Assembly: GCA_947095585.1 (NCBI GenBank)
Contig: OX352761.1
Coordinates: 63,068,882 to 63,132,881, forward strand
Direction: 5' to 3'
Origin: Nephrocerus scutellatus
Taxonomy: Eukaryota > Arthropoda > Insecta > Diptera > Pipunculidae
Length of the DNA stretch: 64,000 nucleotides
Shown: positions 45,015-56,489 of the stretch, piece by piece
Position numbering within the stretch: the first letter of the stretch is position 1
Layout of the letters: each line of letters begins with the position of its first letter
The notes under the pieces: model-generated
Told to the model about the DNA's origin: nothing
The model's input: only the letters and a program-made list of their open reading frames with translations
Databases searched by the model: none
Program-made: the position numbers and the translations under genes

Positions 45015-46577
45015 ATGAATCTTCAAATCATAATTTTATCAACTTTACTATCTTTAGTACATGGACAATTTCTCGAAATACATGATCTAAATAACAATAA
45101 TGGATACATGACTATAAAAAAGGAAGACATAAACATTATTCAAAAATTTAACAAAATTCTACATATTATAAACACTACGGAAATAGAAATTACTATGGAT
45201 CACATACATGAAAATATAAATCTAATACAAACTAAAATAGGCACATCTAGCCCAATGTTTAATACACTAATACATAACTTCAGACATTTAAAACAAAAAA
45301 TATCTAACCTTAAACCACATTCTAAATCAAAACGAGCACTAATGAACATATTAGGTACAGGACTTAAATATATAGCAGGCACAATGGATTCCCAAGACGA
45401 AATCGAAATAAAATCTCAGCTAAAAGCTCTTAAATCAAAGAACAAAGAATTAATTTCGGAAAATAATAAACAAATTTCATTTAATTTTAAAATATCTCAA
45501 CAGATAGAAAATATAACCAATCACATTCAAAACCAACAAAAAAATATTACACAATTCTTAAACGACTTTAATAAACTAAATAAAAAAGGCATTAATAAGA
45601 TTGAAAAAGAAATAAACTACATAGAACATATTTATCAAATCAATTATGACATCAATCTTTTCCGACATCACATAGACGACATAGAACAAATTATTCTAAC
45701 AAGCAAACTTGGTATACTTACAAAAAATATTTTAACAGAACAAGAACTAAAACTAGCTAAAAATATCCAAGGACTTAAAGACACAAAAATAGCCGTAATA
45801 TTTGAATACGAACTTATTATAATTATTCTTTTAATACCCAAATTTTCCAACTCCTCATATTCCACTATTTTTATTGAACCCATGCCAAATAAAAACAACA
45901 AAGCTATATCACTAAATGAAAGCATTTTTATAATAGACCAAAATAATAACATATATGATCAAAACGTAAAAGACAATTTGGAAAGAAATTTAAATAAAAT
46001 CAAAAATAATTGTATTTCAAACATAATTAAATTCGAAAAAGCCTTTTGTCAAATGAAAAACTTTACAGGAAACGAAATCAAGGAAATAACTCCAGGAATT
46101 GTATTAACAAAAAACATTTCTAAAATCAATATTAAACATAACTGTAATCAATTAAAAATAGATATATATGGAAGCAAAATAATTAAATTCGAAAATTGCA
46201 ATATAGAAATCAAAAATAAAACATATATAAATTCATATTTTAAAATAAAAGATAATATCATTCTTCCATATTTTATATCAGAAGTAATAGAAAACAAAAG
46301 TATTGAAATGATTAAATTAGAAGACTTTCATATTGAAAAAATAGAAAATAATAGAAAGCACATTGAAGAAATAAAAATAAATAATAAAGAAAAAATATAT
46401 TATCATACATCATACATATCTATAATATCTATACTAATTATCATTTTGTTAGTATATAACTTTATAAAATATAAAAAATTAATAATAAGAAAAACTATTA
46501 CTTCGTCGGAGCCTCAGGCTAGCGGTGGGGGTGTTAACATAGAAAATAGCACCATGCAAACCACCTCAATCATATAA
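45015..46577 (+). CDS. env: Errantivirus envelope glycoprotein
   Basis: 520 residues, intact. A signal peptide (about residues 1-18, ending VHGQ) is followed by an ectodomain with N-glycosylation sequons. A furin-type site SKSKR lies near residue 107, followed by a Gly-rich hydrophobic segment of the kind seen in errantiviral and baculovirus F-like fusion proteins. A coiled-coil region comes next. One transmembrane segment lies near residues 467-487, with a short cytoplasmic tail. The last 15 codons or so run into the 3' LTR. An intact env means the protein could still be made, probably from a spliced RNA, but fusion activity cannot be judged. The 5' splice sites were not identified. Confidence 0.88.
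   Translation: MNLQIIILSTLLSLVHGQFLEIHDLNNNNGYMTIKKEDINIIQKFNKILHIINTTEIEITMDHIHENINLIQTKIGTSSPMFNTLIHNFRHLKQKISNLKPHSKSKRALMNILGTGLKYIAGTMDSQDEIEIKSQLKALKSKNKELISENNKQISFNFKISQQIENITNHIQNQQKNITQFLNDFNKLNKKGINKIEKEINYIEHIYQINYDINLFRHHIDDIEQIILTSKLGILTKNILTEQELKLAKNIQGLKDTKIAVIFEYELIIIILLIPKFSNSSYSTIFIEPMPNKNNKAISLNESIFIIDQNNNIYDQNVKDNLERNLNKIKNNCISNIIKFEKAFCQMKNFTGNEIKEITPGIVLTKNISKINIKHNCNQLKIDIYGSKIIKFENCNIEIKNKTYINSYFKIKDNIILPYFISEVIENKSIEMIKLEDFHIEKIENNRKHIEEIKINNKEKIYYHTSYISIISILIIILLVYNFIKYKKLIIRKTITSSEPQASGGGVNIENSTMQTTSII
46521..46531 (+). other. Polypurine tract
   Basis: AGCGGTGGGGG immediately before the TG of the 3' LTR. It primes plus-strand synthesis and overlaps the env coding sequence. 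Confidence 0.75.
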
Positions 46578-47238
46578 AATATCATTTATTATCATTTATT
46601 CATAACTGTAATTGCGTGATCCAACTTATATTACTATATTAATCATCACATATATCCCTTTCGCAATATGATGAAATCATCTTGTTTACTACTTTAATAT
46701 TCAAGGCCAATCTTATCTCGAAATGCAAATTCTGTCAACATGTTTACCATCTTCAATTCAAAGGAAAAACACCAGATAGTCAATTACGACGAATGTTTTA
46801 GATATCCATTCAAAACATGATGGAACACGAAAACATCCTTATCTTAAATCAGATCTAAGACAATAACATGTTTACGTCCTCAAAGACGAAAACAAGTTCA
46901 AAGTCCAAAAGTATTTCACAACCAGAACACAAGTTGGATCACTCAACAAATAGTATATAAGATAACACATTAGAATAAGAAATCATTCAGTATTGTTTTG
47001 AATTCAGTATCATTCAGTTGTTTTGAATTCAGTATTATTCAGTATTGTTTTGAATTCAGTATCATTCAGTATTGTTTCGAGTTCAGTATTGTTCAATTGC
47101 TCAAAGATGTAGCATAGTTTAATATTCAATTCTCATAAAGTCTATTATTAAGACAAGTTTTTCAAGTATATTATTTATAAATAAAAAATAAAGAAAGATC
47201 TTTTTTAAAAATTATAAATAGTATTTGAAAACATAATT
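46532..47238 (+). repeat. 3' LTR of the errantivirus
   Basis: 707 bp. It matches the 5' LTR by eye throughout, apart from lacking one 25-bp unit of the ATTCAGT array. Confidence 0.92.
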
Positions 47239-48345
47239 ATTCTTCTCACAGGGTGCTTTCTTTCGCCGGTGAACTGTTTTTTCATATCTTCTGAGCTCTT
47301 TATATTCATCTTCACGTGCCCGCGTTCTATGAGATTGTTGTATTGCTCGCAACGCAATATTCTTACGTTCAGTCGCTAGCTTACATTCGTCATCGAACCA
47401 GTCGTTCCGATCTCTACGACTACTGCCTAAGATGGAGTCAGCAGTACTAATGACAGTATTCTTAAGGCGTGACCATTTCTCTTCTACGCCCGGCATCTCA
47501 GCCCCAGGACTTACTCTTCCTGCATTTAGGGCGAGTCCTATCGCTGGACCGTAGTTGTTTCTGGTCGCTTCGTTGCGAAGGGCAGCCGTGTTGACTCGAA
47601 TCTGATTTGCGGATGATGTCTTTGTTGATGATGCAATCCGCGCTCGGAGCGCCATACCAACAAGATAGTGGTCCGAGTCGACGTTGGCACCTCGGTACGT
47701 TCGTAACGTCATCAGATTCGGGTTGTGGCGGCTGTCTATCAACACGTGGTCTATCTGGCTTTGTGGATATTTTTATGCGCAAACCTTGTACTCGCAAAGA
47801 TCAAATTATTGTTTGCTGCCATCTCTATGACTCGTTGTCCATTGTCACATTGTTCTCGTGTAAGCTATGGGTGCCAATGTACTGCCTGAATACTGGCTCC
47901 CTACCTATTTTAGCATTAAATATGATTTTTACATCATATTGAGGGCAAGCATGGAGTTCCCGTTCGACTGATTCAAAGAATTAATCTTTTTCATCATCTA
48001 GTGAATGCTCTGTAGATGCGTGAACGTTTATGAGGCTTATGTTTTTAAATATGCCCCTCACGCGAAGGGTGCATAGCCGTTCATTTATTGCTTTAAAGCC
48101 GATAATGGTGGGTTTAATTTTTTTGCTGACTAGAAACCCCACCCCGAGCACATGATGTCTTGCATGACATCTGTAGTATATGTCATATTCTGATTTTTGT
48201 AAGACACCATTCTCCGTCCACCGCATCTCCTGGATTGTTGTTATGTCAGCTTTATAGTTAGACAGGGTATCGGCCAGCTGCTGTGCAGCTGGAGCTCTCT
48301 ACAGTGAGCGTACGTTCCATGAGAAAATTCTTAAATCGTTTAGCT
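47239..48345 (-). pseudogene. RTE endonuclease part of copy 2
   Basis: On the minus strand, 48226-47981 carries EMRWTENGVLQKSEYDIYY and the following endonuclease start. 47745-47239 carries SDHYLVGMALRARIAS and the linker to RRYEKTVHRRKK. Between them the segment with GDMNAK is shifted, and about 30-60 bp before the RQIDHVL motif are deleted (near 47765), so the endonuclease is dead. The last codons abut the errantivirus. The 5' part near 48300-48345 starts with the same GCTAAACGATTTAAGAATTT string that opens the other copies. Confidence 0.85.
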
Positions 48346-50625
48346 GAAATTTTGTGGGCAGCTAAGTCTTGTAGAGCATTTTTGACATCCCGCGTATAAC
48401 GCGTGTCGCGTATGGCTCGTGGAAAGTGTTTATTTTTCGACTTCTTTGAGGTCCTTTTTACATTTTTAACCCTATTTTAAACGACATAGCGAGCTAAAGT
48501 TTTGTGAGGAGCTCAGTGTATGGCGCGTGTGATGCGTGGAAAAGTGGGTTAGCAACGTTTGTGGCGGGTGTCGATCTATAAAAGTTTGTACCCGAAAAAC
48601 AAATTTGTTTTTACATTTACTTGTATTTTGTATAATTTTTGGTGTTTTCACTTTAGGTTTCTTTATAGTTTTGAATTTTACTAAAATTTAGACTCGCCCC
48701 TTTTTTCTTTCTTTTACATAGTAGTACATGTAAATTTTTGAGATCGGGATTTTTGCAGATTTACCCATTTCTGTATCTCATGAGTCAGGAAAAGCGAAAA
48801 AAATCTCTGTCTGTGTCCACTAAACTCAGACGGTTGAATTGATGGGGATGAAAATTCATATTTAAGCCTTTTTACACAAATTTTGACAGAAATCGGCCAA
48901 CCGGAAGTGGAAGTTTTTCGAGTTTTTGCAAATATCTCAAAAAGTATAGCATTTATGAGAAATCTGTTAAGTGCAAAAGAAATTAAAAAAAATACATTAT
49001 ACGTCCGTAAAAAAAGTCGTATTGTTTCCACACCTTCAATTTTTTTACTTTTTACATTGTCACTCGTTTCTGTGTTTTAAGTTGTAATTAGTTGATTTGG
49101 AATTTTGGATTTTATATTTCACTTTTTACAGGTAACCCCTACATATAACACACCCTATTTAAATTGTGGTACTTAATGAATGATTCTGAGAGTTGCTACT
49201 CTCTAACCAATTACTCTTCCATAATCTAATCAAGAAATGCCTAATCCAGAATTCGAATGAATTTCGACGTCGCTCATATATATCGATCTTCGTATTTTTG
49301 ACCTAGCCAAGAATAAGAGTTCGACGTGCGAATGAGGAAGCGAATGAGGAATGTGGTAATATAAAGAGTCGTATTGCAACAAAGTTACGCAAGTAAGACG
49401 ATCGTTCATGCAGTAAAGTATATTCGACATCAACATATATGGTTCATCATTCGTATGGTGAAGTATGTCCTGTATCAGCATAACTGTGCTTTGATTTAAT
49501 TGCTGCAATTTAATGGTTCTGATTTAATAGCTTTATTGATTTAGGATTTATTACTCATTATTCATATTACTCATAATACTTTAAATGAGATGAATTAAAT
49601 CAGCATAGCGATTTCCGCGGATTCTTCGATATCTAAATGTAACCAAGAGAAACGACCAAAATTGACCAACGACTTTGGTGTTGTCTTTATCACACCTACC
49701 CACCGACGAAGTGATTGTAATGTCAGGAATTCTTGTATGCACTTATACAAGCTGAGTAAGATTATCTCAGCGAATAACTCTTCGGACGTTTTTATGAGTG
49801 TTGTCTTGCTAGAATGGCAAAGCCAACCAGAATTGTCTACATTAAATTCATCAGTGTGTGGATATTTGGTTAAAATGCTTGATATTGAATGAATGGATTT
49901 ACTTTCTAGATTGGCTACTGTAGATGAAGCAGAAGTGTATGTTAAACTTTTGCACTTTGAGTTTGAGCCATGTGAAATTAAATTCCGAATTGAGCTTGAA
50001 GTTAAAAAGCAACATCACACCAGACATAAATTGCGAATCCGCGTTTTAAAAAAATGCACTAAGCTCTACGCAAGGAATTTTAACTCCAAAACAATTTCGT
50101 AAACCTGCGTAGTGCATAAGCAGTGCGAGAACTCCTGGTGTGTTCACAAAAACATGGACGAACGCAGCGAGAAAATTTAGAGAGATATATTATAACCCCC
50201 TTATTAATAAACACTGAATATAGCAGTGTGTTAGCACTAATACTAATAATAATTTTCATTAATAAATGTGAGTTAGCTTAATCAACAAGCGGATAACTTA
50301 ACTCACCGAATTTTGTGTATAAGGAGCGGATAAGTTTTTAACATACATTTCATATGGAGTTAGTTGTCATGACAAACATCGGTCTGAATATTAAAATTTA
50401 ACAAAAATATTGAGCTAATTTCAGTGTCAGCTGCTGAAATATAAGAGCGTTACTCGAATATTTGTACAATTCGGCGAAGTGTTAGCTGACATATACAAAT
50501 TATATGTTTATTAATAAGAAAAGTTTCTATTCGTGATCTAGCTAACACGTTTGTTAACGAGCGGATAGTGATTTTTTATTAATATGGCTGTAATTGTTTA
50601 TGTATTTTGTATTTGTATTTGATAG
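48346..50625. other. Long region without a recognised gene
   Basis: 48346-48700 could be 5' leader of RTE copy 2. 48889-48985 is the dispersed repeat shared with 7768-7857. Short ORFs at 49230-49508 (minus), 49662-49892 and 49893-50102 show no recognisable motif. The N-terminal exons expected for the DNAJB12-like gene were sought here and not seen. Confidence 0.4.
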
Positions 50626-51619
50626 GTGTAAAAACTATTACGAAGTCTTAGGCGTAAATAAGCAATCAACTGATTCAGAAATTAAGAAAGCATATAAAAA
50701 ACTGGCATTGCTATTGCATCCGGATAAAAATAAAGCTCCTGGTGCTATTGAAGCATTCAAGTCTGTAGGGAATGCAGTCGCAATATTGACGGATAGTGAA
50801 AGGAGGAAAGCTTATGACTTGCATGAAATTAATGAACCCTTTAATCCACATGGTGGCGGTCATAATAGCGGCTCTGGGGTTGGTCGAACACATCGCAGTA
50901 ATGATTTCGGTTACTCGCATGGTTTTCAGTCTGATGTTAGTGCTGAAGAACTATTTAATATGTTCTTTGGTGGCGGCTTCCCACAGCAGAATGTGTATAT
51001 GCGCCAACGTAGACACCATGCTGAGCATCAGCGAGATCGAGATGTAAATTTAGAAAAAAAAAATATTTGAAATTGCAAATAATCCCAACTTCTTTTAACA
51101 ATACCATACAGAATCAGTCGAGTTCATCAGCGCTAATAAACCTTTTGCCAATTCTACTTCTTATTGGATTATCAATGATGTCATCTTTCTTCATTACAGA
51201 TCCAATTTATAGCCTACACTCATCTAGGTAAGTTAAATAAATGTTATTACGATTTCTTATATCTTTGACTTAACCTTTTTTATATAGCAAATACTCTGTT
51301 AAACGTGAAACAAACGTTTTAAAAATACCGTACTATGTCAAGGATAATTTCTATTCCGAATACCAAGGATCGGTAGTTCGATTGGAGGCATCTGTTGAGG
51401 AGGAATACCTAACTCACTTAAAGCATTTATGTAGTCGAGAGCGCAATTACCGTAAGAAAGGTAAATTAATGAACATAGTATATAATAAATATAGTTATTT
51501 TATCAGGAGATTCAATGTTGACTAAAGCGAAGACGTTTGGAGATCGTGATCTTCTTCGTAAGGCGCAAAATATTAATATGCCATCATGTGGAAATTTGCA
51601 AAAGTATTTAAATACGTAG
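50626..51619 (+). CDS. DNAJB12: DNAJB12/14-like J-domain membrane co-chaperone, 3' exons
   Basis: Three exons by splice signals: 50626-51227 (after GATAG, before GTAAGT), 51288-51460 (after TATATAG, before GTAAAT) and 51507-51619 (after TATCAG). They join in phase and end at TAG 51617-51619. CKNYYEVLGV opens the J domain, with HPD at 50717-50725. A Gly-rich linker and AEELFNMFFGGGFPQQNVY follow. A transmembrane segment (LINLLPILLLIGLSMMSSFF) and the C-terminal DUF1977 domain (YYVKDNFYSEYQG, RERNYRKKGD) complete it. These proteins sit in the ER membrane and recruit Hsp70. Two oddities: the first exons are absent from the window, and an A10 run at 51053-51062 shifts the frame by one between the linker and the membrane segment. 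Confidence 0.85.
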
Positions 51620-51803
51620 CTTTGTTCGTGCTAACATTGGAATTGGAAGAATGGATATTAAAGATTTATCTCGAATATTTTGTTTTATTTATTACCTCAG
51701 CTCAGCTTTTTATGGGTTCACAATTTCTGCACGTCTCCCTTCTTCGCAAGTGGAACTTAAACAGCGTATGTTACGCATGTTGGCATAAAAAAGTGGGGAT
51801 TAC
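51620..51803. other. 3' flank of the DNAJB12-like gene
   Basis: Presumed 3' UTR. No separate gene is supported. Confidence 0.4.
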
Positions 51804-52167
51804 ACAATAGAGTAGAATTCAACGTTCATAAAACACAATGCTCTCTTCTGTCATCTAAGCATGTCATGAATGGCACCAGCACCAAAGGAACTTAAAAATT
51901 CGTAATTCTCTTTGAATCGAACATTTTTTATTTTATTATTTTTTCCGCAAGCGGTGTTCAAAAGAAATATCCAGGGCTATTCCCATGAAATTTTTTCCAT
52001 ATTCGAAAAATCGGTATCGTAAACTATTTTTGAACATAGGGAAAAAATTCCGAGGGAAAAAATATCTATCGTGAACTAAATTTTCATGGGAATTTGAAAG
52101 CTCTCGAAACATTCCCTTGTCATTTAGCAAGGGAAATCGGAATCGCAAGCAGCGATTACTCTATTGT
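51804..52167. mobile_element. Possible MITE
   Basis: ACAATAGAGTA at 51804-51814 and its inverse TACTCTATTGT at 52157-52167 bound an AT-rich, non-coding 364 bp that contains internal inverted segments (GGGAATTTG/CATGGGAA-type). No target duplication is clear. Confidence 0.4.
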
Positions 52168-52363
52168 AAGATGTTTTAGTAAGATTTTTTAAATTACAAT
52201 TAAAAAACTTGTTTTTTAAGGTCTAGCATACTGCTACATAAAAATCTCCCTAATCTAAATTATCAAATACACAGAATAACCAAATAATCAAATGTAGTTC
52301 ACATGCATTTATATTTTTAGAACAAACATAAGTATAATATTCTTATCTAAATCAGGGAGGAAT

Positions 52364-54242
52364 TGTTACATAGAAACCTCCCGTATACAATATACCGAGG
52401 CATACACACAAGTGTATAGCCACACAATAAAGATGCATTCCCACGCAAACCTAAAAAACAAACTGCAAGTGATCGGTAGATAACGACACCGACAGTTCAT
52501 AGGCGACAACGTAATTCATATAGGAGAAGTAGGGCATTTGCATTGTGCCATATTCTAATGAATTCCAAGTACACATAATGTAAAATATTTCATGTGCATC
52601 GATGCCGATGCAACCTTTATGTACATAAGATATTCCTATATTTTTTAGTTGTAAGAAATAGTGTAAAAGGAGAAGATTTTTATAAAATAAACCAGATTAC
52701 TTTTCAACCTAAAAACTGAAGGTTTTCTCACTACTAAAACACTGCCTGTTGCCCTAGGGATAATCGCAGTGTGAATTCGTTGCAGTCCCTGCATAGATTC
52801 ACCCCTCACACCTCTTCTGTTAGTTGTTCCTATCTAGTCGACATCTATAGAACAAACGTTTATTTCTAGGCAAAACTACGCTTGGGCGATCACGACGATA
52901 CTTTCATCTCATGGCGACCCTGCCATAATCGATCGTTAAATTTCACTTTGCTAAAACTGTACATTACAATACACTTTGTATATGTACATATGTTTTTATA
53001 CAGTTGATAAAGAAATCATCAACAAACAAATGATAACTATCATTTAACAATTTACTAACAAAAAATAGTTATAATAATTTAACATAACAAATGTGTATAG
53101 TTATTATAATAATAACTTTTTAATAATTTGGCGCAGCCGGTAGAATCAGGGAAGCCACAGTAAGAATAAGCGCTTGAAAATCCTTGATCCTAAAAGAACA
53201 AAATAAGAAAGAATAGCGGGTAACAAACGTATTCTTTAAACCCGAGACTACGTCTGGTTTCGATTTGATGTTGTCCGAAGAAGATCAACCCACGCAGAGT
53301 GAAGAACAATCAACGCTAGCAGCGAATACACGAATAGAAAGTACCAACAAACAAAGACTAAGTGTCATAGAAAAATTTAAAAAAAGCGCTGAGGAGTTCA
53401 AAAGAGAATTAAAAAATCTTCAAAGTTTCTCCACTCTCTCCATTTAGAAAACATAAATAAAGAAAGTAGTAAGGGAGATATCAGTGAAGTTTCAGGCAGT
53501 GTCAGCGATTTAGACAAAAGTGGGGAACTTCTTAATTGGCTAGATATTTCAATTCCTGAATCTGAACAGGAATTCTTAATTAAATTTTCAAACAACGAAA
53601 AAAATAAAGCAATCTTTAAAATGTCCGTCGATTATTGTAAAATTGCCAAACTTACGGCTCAATTAGTCCCCATATTCTCGGGCGGACAAAGTCCTCTAGT
53701 AGGTACTCAACTACAGACTAGAACACCAATCGTTTGTTGAAATATTTGCAACAAGACTGCGGGGTGAGGCTTACCTGCTAGTAGCGTCAAACCCAATAAC
53801 CACTTTCGAGGAAGCCGAAAAACTTCTCAATCGGAATTATTTACCTAGGGAAATTTATTAAGAATTGGTAAATAAACTAATAACCGTTAGACAACACCTT
53901 CTTGAAATTCTCATCGCTTTTACCGCAAGGATAAAGCAGATGCTGATGCTGTGCAAGGAAGCGGCAGACCAGAAGTATGGTAGTGCGGCAGCTCCAGCTG
54001 TGACATCACAGCTTGAGGAGGAGGACGCAATATTTACTAACTATAGGGGACGAGACGTTAGACACACTAATACAAAAGACGTTAGACAAGGAAAGACTTC
54101 AACAATCAGTTTTTCGCACACAAAAAAACCCCAATTTACCTTTATATCCTACATTCCAACTTCCTAGAAATTGTACTGATACTAACCTCGCCCGTAAAAA
54201 TACTTTATTACGGAACCCAAAATCAGCCTCGGATACACTGAT
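52364..54242 (+). mobile_element. Gypsy-type LTR element relic, 5' LTR and gag only
   Basis: A probable LTR at 52364-53128 (starts TGTTACATAG, ends TAATAATT) is followed by TGGCGCAGCCGGTAGAATCA at 53129, a tRNA-Ser-type primer site. A gag relic follows. It is cut off by RTE copy 4 near 54243. LTR start and end words are similar to the errantivirus LTR (TGTTAACATAG...AATT), which suggests a related family. Confidence 0.7.
53265..54242 (+). pseudogene. gag relic of the truncated LTR element
   Basis: The open start MLSEEDQPTQSEEQSTL (from 53268) runs into a helical region and then changes frame near 53445, continuing NKESSKGDISEVSGSVSDLD, GQSPLVGTQLQTR and EIFATRLRGEAYLL with shifts near 53735 and 53860. 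The end reads ETLDTLIQKTLDKERLQ and PRNCTDTNLARKN near 54050-54220. This order is typical of a gypsy-like capsid followed by a basic tail. Multiple shifts and one stop make it inactive. Confidence 0.6.
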
Positions 54243-55543
54243 GAACGACGACGACCACGGCAACGAAAACGGCTGAACGATTTAAGAATTTTCTCATGGA
54301 ACGTACGCTCACTGTATAGAGCTCGAGATGCACAGCAGCTGACCGATATACTGTCTAAATATAAGGCTGACATAACAACAATCCAGGAGATGCGGTGGAC
54401 GGAGAATGGTGTCTTACAAAAATCAGAATATGACATATACTACAGATGTCATGCAAGACATCATGTGCTCGGGGTGGGGTTTCTAGTCAGCAAAAAAATT
54501 AAACCCACCGTTATCGGCTTTAAAGCAATAAATGAACGGCTATGCACCCTTCGCGTGAGGGGCAAATTTAAAAACATAAGCCTCATAAACGTTCACGCAT
54601 CTACAGAGCATTCACTAGATGATGAAAAAGAAGAATTCTTTGAATCAGTCGAACGGGAACTCCATGCCTGCCCTCAGTATGATGTAAAAATCATTTTGGG
54701 GGATATGAATGCTAAAATGCCAGTATTCAGGCAGTACATTGGCACCCATAGCTTACACGAGAACACTAATGACAATGGACAACGAGTCATAGAGATGGCA
54801 GCAAACAATAATTTGGTCGTTGCGAGTACAAGGTTTGCGCGTAAAATTATCCACAAAGCCACCTGGGTATCCCCCGATGGAGCCACTCGCAACCAGATAG
54901 ACAACGTCCAATGTCGACTCGGACCACTATCTTGTTGGTATGGTGCTCCGAGCGTGGATTGCATCATCACAAAAGACTGCATCCGCGAATCGGATTCGAG
55001 TCAACACGGCTGCCTTTCGCAATGAAGAGACCAGAAACAACTACGGTCAAGCGATAGGACTCGCCCTAAATGCAGGGAGAGTAAGTCCTGGGGCTGAGAT
55101 GCCGGGCGTAGAAGAGAAATGGACACGCCATAAAAATATTGTCATTAGTGTACTGCTGACTCCATCTTAGGCAGTAGTCGTAGAGATCGGAACGACTGGT
55201 TCGATGACGAATGTAAGCTAGCTACTGAACGTAAGAATGTTGGGTAGCTAGCAATGCAACAATCTCATGGAACGCGGGCACGCGAAGATGAATATAAAGA
55301 GCTTAGAAGATATGAAAAAACAGTTCACCGGCGAAAGAAAGCAGCCTGGGAGAAGAATCTCGTCCGTGAACTGGAACAGTACAGAGAGCAAGCACCAGGC
55401 GCGGAAGTTCTACCAAAGGTATGACGCAATATACACCGCGTTGCACATACTGCAAGGATAAAAAGGGTAATCTGATCGCCGATCTTAAAGGCATCTTAGA
55501 GTGATGGGAAGAGCACTTTCATGAATTGCTAAGGTCAGCTAAC
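54243..55543 (+). mobile_element. RTE-like LINE copy 4, 5' part
   Basis: It begins near 54243 with codons RRPRQRKRLND leading to the same LRIFSWNVRSLY start, so it shows a little more of the 5' coding end than copy 1. The endonuclease frame 54390-55025 is open across the region where copy 1 lost two bases. It lacks 9 bp (the IGR part of AKIGREP) and about 65 bp after NQID. It shares with copy 1 the exact frameshifting string at the EN-RT linker (CCAAAGGTATGACGCAATAT near 55414). It stops abruptly at about 55543, early in the RT, where the next LTR region begins. Confidence 0.88.
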
Positions 55544-56489
55544 TGAGGAGGCCCCACCATAATTTACCATAATATTCTTGACCCTAGCAACATGTTTCCC
55601 ACTCTTTTGAGTGAGTGGTATATTACTCACCGAAAATACTCTCGGCTTATGGTACACAGGTTCTCTATTTTCCTTTTCTGTCGTTCCTCTCACAACACGT
55701 AAACTCACCATGCACAGCCAATACACACCATCATCAAGCAGCTGAGTGAGAGAAAGACAACACACATACAGCACAGGACCACACAGACCAGGGATACCCT
55801 GATCATAACTAATGAGTAAAACGAACCCACATACATTCAGAAGCACAAGAGAAACAACAACAACAGGCATGCAGTACAAAGCACCACAGACACAGAATAC
55901 CCGACCAATATGGAAAAAACACAACAACAAACAACATGCAATATGCGATAGCGTACAGACTAGTCGAAGAGGACAACAACAACAAGCATGCAGCACAAGA
56001 CGGCGCAGACCCACGAAGAAAGCAACAACAAACAACATGCAAAACGTGATAGCAAATAATCAGAAGTCTGCAGCATTATTAGACAGCCGAAAGAAAACAA
56101 CAACAAACAACACGGCATACATTCAGAAGTCTGCAGCGTTGTTAGACAGCCGAGGGAAAGCAACAACAAAACACATGCAATGTACGACAGCACGCATTGT
56201 TAGGTAAACCAACAAACAACAAAGGAGCCAAAACAACAACAACACTACACCGATCATGCGATGTAGCGGACTTCCCTATCCCTGCATCAACGGGATCTTG
56301 AACTAACAAACAACAAAGAGGCAACAACAACACTACCAAGTCCCACCGATCATGCGATTTAGCGGATTTCCCTATCGTTGCACCAACGGGATCACGAACC
56401 TACAAACCATCAAGCGCAACGATGCTGACCGGACAGACCAAAACAACAACAACCACATCACATCAAAGGAAACAACAACAACAATACAC

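Larger units (their letters stand above)
38518..47238 (+). mobile_element. Errantivirus (insect endogenous retrovirus), nearly complete
   Basis: 8.7 kb, flanked by ATTCTT on both sides (38512-38517, 47239-47244). Order: 5' LTR, tRNA-Ser-type primer site, long repeat-rich leader, gag, pol (protease, RT, RNase H, integrase), env, polypurine tract and 3' LTR. The LTRs look identical except for one 25-bp repeat unit, which implies a recent insertion. It is a gypsy-group element with an envelope gene, like the 17.6/297/ZAM relatives of flies. The only coding defect seen is one stop codon in pol. Confidence 0.93.
37325..48345 (-). mobile_element. RTE-like LINE copy 2, split by an errantivirus
   Basis: The RT part lies at 37325-38517 and the endonuclease part at 47239-48345, both minus strand and collinear with copy 1. 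The junction is exact: GATTCTT on one side and ATTCTTCTC on the other rebuild the RTE reading GAGATTCTTCTC. The 3' end is truncated near 37325 and the 5' end is near 48345. Confidence 0.9.

Noticed and set aside
49230..50102. Three short ORFs upstream of the DNAJB12-like exons
   Set aside because: None shows motifs of the expected N-terminal exons or of any family, and they could be chance.
53865..54167. Single 100-codon ORF as an independent gene
   Set aside because: It is part of the frameshifted gag relic and changes frame near 54010.
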